From assembly GCA_016716525.1 (NCBI GenBank), contig JADJWE010000002.1, positions 628,155 through 692,154 on the forward strand: a stretch of 64,000 nt of DNA, read 5' to 3'. The stretch is from Candidatus Flexicrinis affinis. GTDB lineage: Bacteria; Chloroflexota; Anaerolineae; Aggregatilineales; Phototrophicaceae. Numbering within the stretch: position 1 is the stretch's first letter; each line of letters opens with the position of its first letter. The notes under the pieces were generated by a model that did not search any database, had not been told where the DNA came from, and was given only the letters and a program-made list of their open reading frames with translations. Of this stretch, positions 10,665-20,350 are shown one piece after another. A program made the position numbers and the translations under genes.

Positions 10665-10878
10665 TCAGGGACATCCTTCACGAACGCGATGGGGTCATTT
10701 CGCGACATCAAGCGGCAATCGCTATAGCCTAGCCAGACGAAGGGGCGACCGCACGGCCGCCCCCGTAAAACCTACCCCTCCTCGGTGGAGGAAGTATCAC
10801 ACTTTCCTCTGTGTCCTGCGCGCTTGTGTGGTTTAGCCTGCTCCCACAGCACGCGGCAGCACACGACACCCGTGCGGT

Positions 10879-11785
10879 TTATTCGCCGCCCGGCGTGATC
10901 TCAACATCCATCGGCTCCCACTCTTCGCCGGTGACGTCGACCATGTCATCCATCGCCAGCGACTCGAGCGCCGCCTCGACCAGATCGGTGCGGAACGCGC
11001 CTTCGCTCGGCTCTTCGCTGATGACCGAGCCGTCGATGGCGACCGCGACGGTCTGCGCCCACAGGTCTTCGTCCAGCATGCCAATGCCATCCGGCGACGG
11101 CCAGATCAGGCGGTTGATCTCGTTGAGCTGCCAGCGCATGTGGCCTTCACCGAGCGTCGGGCCGTTGTCCAGCACGATGTCGACGCACTCGTCGAAGTTG
11201 TCACGGCAGAAGATCCAGCCCTTGATCGAGGCGCGGATGAACTTGATCGCGATATCTTCGTTGCCTTCCTCGGCAAGGAACGACTCGGTGGTGAAGATGA
11301 TCCTGCAGCATGGCCCGTGCCGACGTCGTTGGGCGCGCAGCGCGGCAAACAGCTCGTGCTCGTTGCCGAAGCCCCACGTGCCGACGCGCTTGCCCGCCAT
11401 GTCCGCTATCGACGTAATGCCGGCGTCAACGAACGACACTTCCAATGTGCCTGAGCGCTGGAAGATCTGGGCGACGTTGACCAGATCGGCGCCAGCCTCG
11501 CGGCTCTCGAGCACCTTCGGCACCCACGCGATGCCGAATTCGGCCGCACCCGATGCGACGACCTGCTGCGGCACGATTTCAACGGCGCCTTCGAGGATCG
11601 TGACGTCGAGTCCCTTCTTCTTCATAGAAGCCCTGAGCCAACGCCGCATAATAGCCGGCGAACTGCGACTGGGCGACCCACTGCAGCTGCAGGCGAACGG
11701 GCACGAGGTCTTGCGCGCCGGCGGTACCGCCCACGAGCAAAGCAACCAACATAACAACTGCGAGCACTGCACTAAACTTACGCAT
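10879..11785 (-). CDS. NMT1/ThiY-type ABC substrate-binding protein, frameshifted and internally shortened
   Basis: This is the periplasmic binding component of an ABC importer of the NMT1/SsuA class. A signal peptide (MRKFSAVLAVVMLVALLVGG) starts at 11785 after a GGGGGAG ribosome site. LQLQWVAQSQFAGYYAALAQGFYEEEG, AAEFGIAWVPK and a GWIFCRDNFDECV block follow, ending in EPMDVEITPGGE. Frames change near 11625 and 11320. Around 11295-11345, ELFAALR is followed almost directly by NDVGT-AMLQD-IFTTES. Family members normally carry about 50-60 residues here, including a QPFDM...GEIDAA-like ligand-contact stretch, so this copy appears to lack part of the ligand cleft. Permease and ATPase genes follow at 13.8-17.2 kb on the same strand. 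Confidence 0.75.
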
Positions 11786-11970
11786 AGAACTCCCCCTGGA
11801 AAGAGTTGGCCTTGCAGGAAACACGAATCGCGCCTCCTCAACGCCATAATCTATCGAATCTGGTGACAAGTGCCAAAATCTCGTGTGCACAAGAATTGCC
11901 GCGGCCCATTGTCCAATCCTGACAATCGAGGCTAAACTGAGGCGGCACACGCGCGAATAAGGGGTACGCC

Positions 11971-12759
11971 TTGTCGATTTCCACCCGCGATCTACTTGTC
12001 ACAGGACTGGTGTCGGCGCTGTTGATCATTGTCACGCTCGCCGGCCTGAGCCTCGTGCCGGCGTCGACATGGGACGCGATGCGCCCGGCCACGTGCCTGC
12101 CGACGGCATGTTTCTGCGAAGCGCCGCTGACGACCGAGTCGATCCGTCAACCGGTCAACGCGGTGTCGTCGCTGGCGTACGTCATCCCCGGCGCGTGGAT
12201 GCTGGTGACCGCCGGACAGGTCGCGGTTGGCGTGATCTTCGGCACCGGCCACCGTATCATGATGGGCCTGAGCGCAATCGTAATCGGCGTTGGGAGCGCG
12301 TTCTACCACGGCTCGCTGACGTTCGTGGGGCCAGTTTTTCGACATCCTCGGCATGTATCTGTTCGCCGCCCTGCTCCTGATCTACGCCCTGCAGCGGCTG
12401 TACCGTTGGTCGTTCACGACGACTGCGCTGATCAGTGGTCTTCAACCTCACGCTGACGATCCGTACAGATCGGCGTGCCGGACACGCGCCGGTACGTGTT
12501 CGGGATCGTGCTGGCGCTCGCGCTGCTGGCCGAGGCGGTGGTGTGGCAGGTGCTGCGGCCAACGCGGAGCTACGCATGGTTTTGGGCCGGCATCGGCGCG
12601 TTCGCCGTCGCCATGGTGATCTGGGTGCTCGATCTGACCGGCACGGTGTGCGACCCGACTTCGGTGATTCAGGGCCACGCGGTGTGGCACGTGCTTGGTG
12701 CGGTGGCGGTCTTCTGCACGTGGATGTGGCATCACAGCGAGCCAGCGCCTGCACCCTAG
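11971..12759 (+). CDS. CREST/alkaline-ceramidase-like seven-helix membrane protein, frameshifted
   Basis: Several hydrophobic helices carry the motif set of the CREST hydrolase superfamily: CFCE near residue 47, QPVNAVSSLAYV, GSAFYHGSLTFVG-QFFDILGMYLF and, near the C-terminus, VIQGHAVWHVLGA. The His, Ser and Asp residues in these motifs form the metal and catalytic site in characterised members (alkaline ceramidase, PAQR). Activity here is inferred, as amide hydrolysis in the membrane; the substrate is unknown. The frame is broken near 12330 and 12440. The start is TTG at 11971 with a GGGG ribosome site. The gene runs opposite to the ABC transporter genes on both sides. Confidence 0.7.
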
Positions 12760-12874
12760 CGACTGTTCAGATTCTGTATACGTCTCTAAATGCAGCACAA
12801 ACCTTTTTCACACCTCGCAGTGCATCAGGTCGTCGTACACTGATTGCAGTCGAACGTGGACTGAGAACGCTGTC

Positions 12875-13123
12875 ATGGCATCGCGGCTGAACCCTGTACA
12901 AATGCTGTCCCTGATCGGGCACACTGCGCCGGCGAAGTTCGAGCTGACGTACGGCCGCGAGGCGCGGCTGGTGTTTTACGTCCGGGAGCGGCATGCAAGA
13001 GGTTGCGACTTCCGATCTGAGACTGTTGCGGACGTGCGTGAGGCCGTCCAGCATATGGGCTATCGCCAGATTGACGAGTGGCGGCGCAAAGGCGAAGGCG
13101 GCTACGTCTTCGTACGGGGATAG
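12875..13123 (+). CDS. Small hypothetical protein (82 aa)
   Basis: The ATG at 12875 opens an 82-residue frame beginning MASRLNPVQMLSLIGHTAPA. The composition is soluble and basic, with alternating strand-like stretches (KFELTYGREARLVFYVRER) and a helix (ETVADVREAVQHMG). I do not recognise a family. Its size and placement next to a Uma2 nuclease gene are the only context. It could be a small regulatory protein, but nothing visible shows that. Confidence 0.5.
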   Translation: MASRLNPVQMLSLIGHTAPAKFELTYGREARLVFYVRERHARGCDFRSETVADVREAVQHMGYRQIDEWRRKGEGGYVFVRG

Positions 13124-13276
13124 GTGGAAGTCGCCAGCTGTCCGGAGTCAGGTGTCAGTAACCGCGGACTAGCGTAGGTAATCGACGTCGTAGCGCAGGG
13201 TCGCGGAAGCCCACTTCGGCCATCCCCTACCCGGACATGAGGTATACTTTTCAACATACAGGCCCGAGGTCCAGCC

Positions 13277-13843
13277 ATGTTTGAGTCCCCAGAAAAGACA
13301 ATGACCCTCGACGAGTTTGTCGCGTTTGTCGAGCGTCAAGACGATGCTGTCACTTACGAACTTCACCAAGGAGAAGTCATCGAGGTGTCTCCCTCAAAGG
13401 CGAAGCAGACGTTCGTAGCGGTCTCGGGTTGCCCGCATCCTTGATGCGTTTGTAGACGAACGTGGTCTGGGGATTCGTTGCTACGACCGACGGGGTTTCA
13501 AGATCACGCCATCTGACTTCTACGTACCGGACGCCGCCTACTACTCGCGACACCGCCTGCCGCAGGTTCCTGACGACGACTTCCTTCCTGTCGCTCCGAC
13601 CTCGCGGTGGAAGTCGTTTCCGATAGCGACACGTACTCTGTACATCGAAAGGCTCTGCGCTACATCGAACTGGGTGTGCGCTTGGTTTGGGTCATCTATC
13701 CCAAGGGGAAATCGGTTGACGTGTACGAACCGGCCGAGGGTGGCGGTGCAATGGTGAGAACCTATCGGTTCGATCAGTCGTTAAGCGGCGGCGATGTCCT
13801 TCCCGGATTGTCGGTACCGGTCAATTCTCTGTTTCCAACCTAG
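13277..13843 (+). CDS. Uma2 family (DUF820) endonuclease-like protein, frameshifted
   Basis: The order of motifs is that of Uma2 proteins, a PD-(D/E)xK nuclease-fold family common in Chloroflexota and Cyanobacteria: MTLDEFVAFVE, YELHQGEVIEVSPSKAKQ, ITPSDFYVPDAAYY (catalytic Asp region), LAVEVVSDSDT (Glu-x-Val segment) and HRKALRYIELGVRLVWVIYP. The three pieces are in three frames, with breaks near 13425 and 13600. The second is explained by one missing base in VAPDLAVEVV. The biological role of the family is unsettled. The stop codon at 13841-13843 touches the end of the convergent ABC permease gene. Confidence 0.8.
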
Positions 13844-14642
13844 CCCGTCTCGCGCGTGCCCCCACGGGGCGAGGCGGCGTTCCGCGAACACGATTATCGA
13901 ATAGAACGCGATCCCGATCAGCGACGCGATGACGATCGCCGCCCACGCGCGGTCGGTTGAAGCCGGACGCCTCCTGCGTGATGAACACGCCGAGCGTCGC
14001 GCGCGGCCCGCCGAAGAATTCCGCGACGACGGCGCCGATCATGCTCAAGGGACTGGCGACCCGAAGTGCCGAGAAAATGTACGGCACGGCGTTCGGGAAT
14101 GCGCAGTGCGCGCAGGATCTTGAAGTCTCCGGCGGCGTACGAGCGCACTTCAGCTCGAGCTGACGGGGATCGATCAGCGTCAGTCCGCGCACGGTATTGA
14201 TCATCGTCGGGAAGAACACGATGATCGCCACGATCGCCATTTTGGACGCCGGGTTGGTCAGGCCGAACCAGTTGTTCATGATCGGGGCAAACGCGATGAT
14301 CGGCACGCTGTTGGCGGCGATGGCAAACGGCATCATCGCCTCACTCAGTACGGTCCAGCGCGCGGTCACCAGCGCGACAAGGATCCCGCTGCCACAGCCG
14401 AGGATGAACCCGCCCAGCGCCTCGTAGAACGTCGCGCCCGCCGCCTGAAACAAGATCGACCCCTGACCGGTCACGAACAGGTTGACCTCTTCGAAGAACC
14501 GGCCGCCAATCTGCGTCGGCTTGGGCAGGATGAACTGCTGGATGTTCAACACTGTGACCAGCACTTCCCACAACACCAACACTGCGACCGCCACGACGAT
14601 GGTCGGCAGATAGTAGCGGAGGCGTTCAAGTGACTTCGTCAT
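13840..14642 (-). CDS. ABC transporter permease (SsuC/ThiX-like), frameshifted
   Basis: This is the membrane subunit of an NMT1-type importer. Helices are seen from residue 10 (TIVVAVAVLVLWEVLVTVL) onward, with the BPD_transp_1 signature region PFAIAANSVPIIAFAPIMNNWFG, the FFPTMINTVRGLTLIDPRQLEL cytoplasmic EAA-like loop and ALRVASPLSMIGAVVAEFFGG. Frames switch near 14150 and 14100, where QLELMRSYAAGDFKILRALRIP is recovered, and again near 13965. The expected end, FAERRLAPWG, is followed by a run of five G; with four G the frame stops at 13840. It is preceded by the ATPase gene, so this is the second permease of the locus. Confidence 0.8.
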
Positions 14643-14754
14643 TGGAGTTTCCAGTTTTCAGACATCAGTTGTCAGTCTTTTATTGCCGCAACGTGGATAG
14701 CCAATCGTCACTCGATCGCCCTTGGAAACTGACATCTGACACCTGATCACTTCG

Positions 14755-15543
14755 CTATTCGTCAAAGGTGTGTGCATCACGCAGGAGCTCGCGCACTTCG
14801 GTGACCAGTTCGAAATAGCGCGGCTGCTCGCGGGTTTCAAACGTGCGCGGGTACGGCAGATCGACATCCAATACCGCCGTGATGCGGCCCGGACGCGGCG
14901 ACATCACCACCACCCGGCTGCTCAAGAACACGGCTTCGGCGATGCTGTGCGTGACGAAGATGACAGTCGTCTGTGTGGCCTGCCAGATACGCAGCAGTTC
15001 GAGGTTCATGCGCTCGCGCGTGAACTCGTCCAGTGCGCCGAACGGCTCGTCCATCAACAGCAGCGCCGGCTGAAATGCCAGCGCGCGCGCGATCGCCACG
15101 CCGCTGCATGCCGCCTGAAAGCTGCCACGGGTAATGCTTCGCGAACTTGCCCAGTTCGACCAGTTCGAGCATTTCGGCGGCGCGCTCTCGCGCTCCGGTT
15201 TGTCGATGCCCATGATCTCAAGCGGAAGCTGCACGTTCTTGCCGACTGTGCGCCAGTCGTACAGGGTCGCCGCCTGAAACACCATGCCGTAGTCGCGGTC
15301 GAGGCGGGCCTGGTGCGGCGTTTTGCCGTTGATCACCAGCTCGCCACTGCTGGGCTGCAGCAGGTCGGCGATCAAGCGCAGCAGCGTCGACTTGCCGCAG
15401 CCCGACGGGCCGATCAGCGACACGAACTCGCCGCGCTTGACATCGAGCTGGATGTCTTTGAGCGCAACGACTGGATCGGCGTTCTTGACGGCGAAGATCT
15501 TGTTGACGCCTTGGGCGCGGATTACTGCGGGTGTCTCAGTCAT
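14755..15543 (-). CDS. ABC transporter ATP-binding protein (SsuB/TauB-like), two compensating frameshifts
   Basis: The ATPase of the importer has Walker A GPSGCGKSTLL, a Q-loop (YGMVFQAATLYDW), the LSGGMQ signature, Walker B LLLMDEPFGALD and the H-switch VIFVTHSIAEAVFLS. It ends HTFDE at 14755. About 25 residues just before and within the signature are read in another frame (breaks near 15185 and 15110). With both repaired they read MLELVELGKFAKHYPWQLSGGMQ, which is normal for the family. The ATG at 15543 overlaps the stop of the upstream permease as ATGA. In the frame as given, permease and ATPase appear fused; that is explained by a single lost base (see permease entry). Confidence 0.85.
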   Translation of the reverse strand: MTETPAVIRAQGVNKIFAVKNADPVVALKDIQLDVKRGEFVSLIGPSGCGKSTLLRLIADLLQPSSGELVINGKTPHQARLDRDYGMVFQAATLYDWRTVGKNVQLPLEIMGIDKPERESAPPKCSNWSNWASSRSITRGSFQAACSGVAIARALAFQPALLLMDEPFGALDEFTRERMNLELLRIWQATQTTVIFVTHSIAEAVFLSSRVVVMSPRPGRITAVLDVDLPYPRTFETREQPRYFELVTEVRELLRDAHTFDE

Positions 15544-17220
15544 GGCTTTACGTAGAGTGGAATAAAGCGCCGCAGGGCGACGCGTTCGACAAGGCTGACA
15601 ATCACGAAGAATACGATTCCGACCGACGCGGCCATCACGATGGGCCTCGCTGTAGCTACTGCTGAAATCGAGGATCGCCCGCGCCAATCCGTCCCGGATG
15701 CTGGACGGCAGCTCGCCGATGATCGCGCCGACGACGCTGGCCGTGGCGCTGACCTTGAGCGCCGTGAAGATGTACGGCACGGCCGACGGCAGCCGCAGCT
15801 TGAGGAAGATCGTCCAGCGCGACGCGGCGTACGACCGCATCAACTCGACCTGCGTTGCCTTGGGCGACGTCAACCCGCGCAGGGTGTTGATCGTCACCGG
15901 GAAGAACGTGAGATAGGCGGCGATCACCGCCACCGACGCCGGCCCCGCCCCCAACCAGATCACGACCATCGGCGCGATGGCGAGAATCGGCACGGTCTGC
16001 GATGCGACGACGTACGGCAGCAAGCCGCGTTCCAGCAGCCGGAAGTGCGCGAACAGCGCACCAAGCACGAAGCCGAGCGTCGCGAACGCGAACCTGAGCG
16101 CGGCCTCGCTCCACGTGTAGAGCGCGTTGCCGGCCAAAATTCGCATCAGCAGCACGGGTCCGTTGCGGCGAGCCGGCTGAAAGAACGCCACGGCGATGCT
16201 CTGCAAATGCGGCAGGTTGAGGTCGTTGAAGATCTTGAGATCGAGCAGCACCCACGACCGTGGTGCATTCAAGAACTCGACAGCCGGGTCGCCGGCGATC
16301 GTGCCGACAGGCCGACCTACGAATTCCGCGGCCGCTGACGCGGTTGCGGCATCTTCGTTTCGCACTGCCACCGCTAACCGCCCCGGCATAATCGGCTTGA
16401 CGGGCAAGCCGATCCGCGACTCGTCGCGGCTGAGCGTGGTCAGCACGGACACACCGTCGACACCAGCGCCTGCTTCTCCTAACGGGCCCGATTCACCGAA
16501 GACAGCGTCGAGTTCCCCGGCTTGCAGGGCCGCAAAGGCGGCATCGGGCGTATCGTACACGGTTGCGGTCCAGCCGGGGACGGCTACGGTGATCGCATAA
16601 TCGTTTGCGCGTGCAAAGCCCTTGAGTGCCTCGACCCCTGCGAGCAGGACGGACAGCGCCAGCAGAAATCCGACCACGCGACCGATATGCCGCGAGGACA
16701 GGCCGACGGCCAGCACCGTCAGGAAGACCGACACGATGCTGAACGTCAGCGTGATGTCGCCGTCGATAGCTGGGATCAAGAACAGCAGCGACATGCTGTG
16801 ATGCATCGACAGCATGAGCCAGATGGAACCAAAGCGCCCGGCGCGGAGAAAAACCGAACCGACGAATGCATAAAGGCTCGCAGCCCCCGCAATCAGTACG
16901 ACAGGCCAGCGCATCGCGTCGACCGCCGCGGCTTCGTCCAATACCTCCTCGCCGCGCGCAGATGCCCACGACTTGGCCAGCGCACCGAAGATCGACTCCG
17001 GCGCTTCTTCCTCGCTCTGACCAGCCATCCACGCGGCCAGTTGGCCGAACGTCGACTCCGACAACAGCGGGTCGTCGCTGCCGACACGAACAAACGCTAC
17101 AGCGACGTTCACCATCAGGATCACGACGACCAGCGCAAACCCGCGCGCGATGCTGCTTCGGACCGGAATCCCCGCGCGCGTGCGGATCGATGGAGACGAG
17201 AGCGCGGGGTTCTGCGCCAT
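15540..17220 (-). CDS. ABC transporter permease with a long membrane/ligand-domain-like N-terminal region
   Basis: The C-terminal 230 residues are a standard binding-protein-dependent permease (VVASQTVPILAIAPMVVIWL, FFPVTINTLRGLTSPKATQV). The N-terminal 330 residues are unusual: about four to five hydrophobic segments (FALVVVILMVNVAVAFV, VVLIAGAASLYAFVG, LTFSIVSVFLTVLAVGL, VVGFLLALSVLLAG) and then a region resembling half of a periplasmic binding protein (VYDTPDAAFAALQAGELDAVFGES, RLAVAVRNED). Near 15645 one C is missing from GAGGCCCATC. Restoring it gives an ending ERVALRRFIPLYVKP and a stop whose bases overlap the ATPase ATG. Without it the frame runs on into the ATPase, giving a false 821-residue fusion. 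Confidence 0.75.
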
Positions 17221-17227
17221 GTACGAC

Positions 17228-18528
17228 CTACTTCGAGACGTCCGCGAGGGCGCGCCCCAACAGCTCCATGCCAGTCAGCATATCCTGCGGATCGATGTTC
17301 ATGTGCGGCGTGATGCGGACGACATTGCCATACAGCCCGCCCTTGCCGATCAACAGGCCGTGCTTACGCGCCGCGCCGATGATCTTCAGAGTCAGTGCCG
17401 CGTCGGGCGTCTTGCTGCCATCCGGCACGACGATCTCCATGCCCGTCATGAGGCCCTTACCGCGCACTTCGCCGACAAACGGGAATTCGGACTGGAGTTC
17501 CTCTAGCTTCTGCATCAGCACTTCGCCCTGCTCGTACGTGCTGCTGCGAGGTTATGCTCGTCGATGTAGTTCAGAGTCGCCAACGCCGCCGCCATCGTGA
17601 CCGGGTTGCCGCCGAAGGTCGAGAACGTCGTGCCCTTGAGCGCGTCGGCGACTTCCGGCGTGGCGATGGTCGCGCCGATCGGAGACCCGTTGGCGAGGCC
17701 CTTGGCGGCCGTCATGATGTCCGGCTCGACGCCCCAATGCTCGATGCCGAACCACTTCTGGCCGGTGCGCGTCCAGCCGGTCTGCACCTCGTCGGAGATG
17801 AACAGGCCGCCGTGCTTCTTGACGATGTCGTAAACGCGCTTGAAGTACGTCGGCGGCGGCGTGATGAACCCGCCAACGCCCTGGATCGGTTCGGCGATGA
17901 ACGCGCCAGCTTGCCGCCAGTCAGCGTCGCGATCACCTCTTCGAGGTCGGCGATGCAGTAGTCGACGATCTCATCCTCGGTCATCTTCGCCGGGAAGCGG
18001 TAGGTGTACGGATTCTTGACGTGCCGGATGTACGGGTCGGTCACCCCGCCGAGGCGCCACGAGCCGTGCGCCGTCAGGCTCATCGTCGCCTGCGTGCGGC
18101 CGCTGTAGGCGTGGCGCAGCGTGATGATGTCCATGTTGCCGGTGTACATGCGGGCAAGCGAGGATCGCGGTCTCGTTGGCCTCGCTGCCGCTGTTGGTGA
18201 AGAACAGCTTCTGCAGACGGCCCGGTGCCTTCTCGGCGATGAACTCCGGCGACGTCAACCATCAACGGATTGACGTACAGCGTGCTCGTATGCTGCAAGC
18301 GGCGGAACTGCTCGATCGTGGTTCGGTGATTTCGTCGTTGCAGTGGCCAACGCTGACCGTCAACACACCGCCAAAGAGGTCGAGGTAGCGATTACCCTCG
18401 ACATCCCATACATACTGGTCTTTCGCATGGTCGACGATCAGCGGATTGTCGCCGTACATCGGCGCCACTGCCGGAAAAATGTACTTATGGTAGCGATCCA
18501 TCACGGAGGTTTTCTCAACAACGGCCAT
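17228..18528 (-). CDS. Class III (PLP) aminotransferase of the AGXT2/beta-alanine-pyruvate type, frameshifted
   Basis: The ATG at 18528 begins MAVVEKTSVMDRYHKYIFP. Family landmarks are spread over five or six frame pieces: YLDLFGGVLTVSVGH, LFFTNSGSEANETAI (PLP phosphate site), GGLFISDEVQTGWTRTG (Asp that contacts the pyridine ring), IMTAAKGLANGSPIGA (PLP lysine) and TTFSTFGGNPVTMAAAL. Breaks lie near 18310, 18255, 18150, 17895 and 17520. Aminotransferases of this type act on beta-alanine, beta-aminoisobutyrate or dimethylglycine-like donors. Its position upstream of an NMT1-type importer, with a dihydropyrimidinase at 26 kb, suggests reductive pyrimidine breakdown, which is inference. The next gene downstream is the extended permease, 8 nt away. 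Confidence 0.8.
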
Positions 18529-18668
18529 GGCACACCTGCTCCAGCCTTCAGTAGTCCAATTCGTGAGGGCGGAGTGTAACACACGTCCGAAGCGTGACAA
18601 AGCCGTTTGGGCCGGAGGTTGGACGGGATATACTGCACGCACCTGTAGTTCCAATCCGGAAGCGCGCT

Positions 18669-19650
18669 ATGCCTCAACGGTCCGCCGTACGTGTTTACTT
18701 CCGTCCCCTTCGGCCGCGCCGCGCCGCCGCCTACTGCCGCTTGATTGCTGCGTGTGCGCCGGTCGACCAGATCGACCCGCGGTCGACGCTTGAAAGCCTG
18801 CCTGACCTCCGCGGCGCCCGCCTGCTGATGCAGTTCGCGCCGCCGGGCAGCATGATCGGCGCGTTTTCTCGCCGTCAGTTGGTCGGCTTCATGCGCCTGA
18901 TGATGTGGCCGGAACCCGGCGGCACGATGATCTACATGACCCATGCCCGTGTTCACCCGGACCTTCGCGGCCGAGGTATCGGTACCCGTCTCATGGCGTG
19001 GGCCGAGGAGTCGGTGCGGCGCATCACGAACGAAGGTATTCCTGATAATCGCCGTCCGATTCTGGCCGCCAACGCCAGCAGCACCGAACCGGACGCGGCG
19101 CTGCTACTGGGCAATCTCGGGTTCACGCCGGCGTTCACGATGGCGCATATGCGGCTGGTCGGCCCGCTCCCGAACCGCGCATCGCCGCCGCCAGCAGGGA
19201 TCAATATTCGACCGCCGGCCGCCGGCGATGCCCCCGCGCTGCACGCCGCACAGTCCGAGGCGTGGGGCAACGAATTGATTGGTGTGGCGGAGGAATCCGA
19301 CGACGAGTTGATCGCCGAGATCGCCGATCAGATTGAGGCCGGCGAGACGGCCTTCTGGCGCGTGGCGCGCGATGGCAACCGAATTGCCGGCCAAGTCTGG
19401 GCGCGCATCGAGGAGGTCGACGGCGCGCATCGGTGTGATCGACGAGGTCAACACGTTGGCGGGGTATCGCCGGCGCGGTATCGCCAACGCGTTGGTGCGC
19501 GACGCGAGTGCGGCGTTTGCGGCGGCGGGCTGCGCCGAGGTGCGGCTGCATACAGACGACAGCGACCGGCTTGGAGCCAAGTCGCTGTATCAGAAGCTTG
19601 GATTTGAGACGCTCAAAACGCACACACGCTGGCAGCTTGCGCTGAGTTAG
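18669..19650 (+). CDS. Tandem GNAT acetyltransferase, one frameshift
   Basis: Two GNAT folds are present. The first has HARVHPDLRGRGIGTRLMAWAE, which is the acetyl-CoA binding motif A (R/Q-x-x-G-x-G/A). The second has NTLAGYRRRGIANALVRDA followed by the C-terminal SLYQKLGFETL motif. Acetyl transfer to an amine is therefore predicted; the substrate is unknown. The frame breaks near 19425, between RIEEVDGA and RIGVIDEVNT. I chose ATG 18669 over the earlier GTG 18594 because the family similarity begins there. The gene is divergent from the aminotransferase. Confidence 0.8.
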
Positions 19651-19704
19651 CGACGTACGCCGCTGGGCATGTCGTGCGTTGATTCCAGATTTCGCGCGTC
19701 GACT

Positions 19705-20240
19705 TTAGCTCGACCGGCTCCTGTCCCGGCGCACCACCAGCATCCATACGCCGATCACGATCAGCACCACCGGCCAATACCGGCCGAGGAACTCCAACGC
19801 GTTCATCGCGTCGGTCGTGCCGATCAATAAGAGCACACCGACGATGCCGGAGGACCCGCCCGGGATCACGGGCCACCAGATCGGCCGACGGTCGAACATG
19901 ACGTTCATCAACATGATGCCAAAGAATGCGATCGCGAGGCCGAGTACGATGACGCCACCGGTCGCTTCTTCCGCGATGCCGGGCACTTCAACGCCAATGT
20001 AGATGCCCGCGCCCAAGCCGCAAGGATCCAGCCCGGTACGGTGAACCCGAACTTATGCGTAAATAGACCATACGCGAGGAACACCACGCCGAGCAGCGGC
20101 ATAATCAGCAGCGCGACGTTCTCGCTGATTTCGACGAAGTTCAGCAGCAGAGTCAACAGCCCTGCTGCGATTAACAGGATGGCGACAAATAGGTCGTTTC
20201 GGCGGTCGTGATGCTCTTCAAGAGTCTGTTTCGGTGTCAT
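19705..20240 (-). CDS. Small multi-pass membrane protein, one frameshift
   Basis: Two frames joined near 20020 give a protein of about 178 residues with five or six hydrophobic segments: LFVAILLIAAGLLTLLLNFV, LLIMPLLGVVFLAYGLF, VIVLGLAIAFFGIMLMNVMF, GIVGVLLLIGTTDAM and YWPVVLIVIGVWMLVVRRD. The short GRYWPVVLIVIGVWMLV ending resembles the N-terminal membrane module seen in LiaF-like/DUF5668 proteins. No function can be assigned. It starts at ATG 20240 after GGAGG (20247-20251 on the reverse strand). Confidence 0.6.
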
Positions 20241-20350
20241 GGCAATATCCCTCCAGATGGGGCCACTTGCCATGATCGTCCACCCGGAAAAGATTGGGGT
20301 CTAGTGCATGCTGTCACCCGAGTCGTAACCGAATGTCATACAGTCACGGT

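Noticed and set aside
14755..17220. A single 821-residue permease-ATPase fusion gene
   Set aside because: One lost C near 15645 explains it. The alternative frame gives a normal permease ending (ERVALRRFIPLYVKP) whose stop overlaps the ATPase ATG as in a standard coupled operon.
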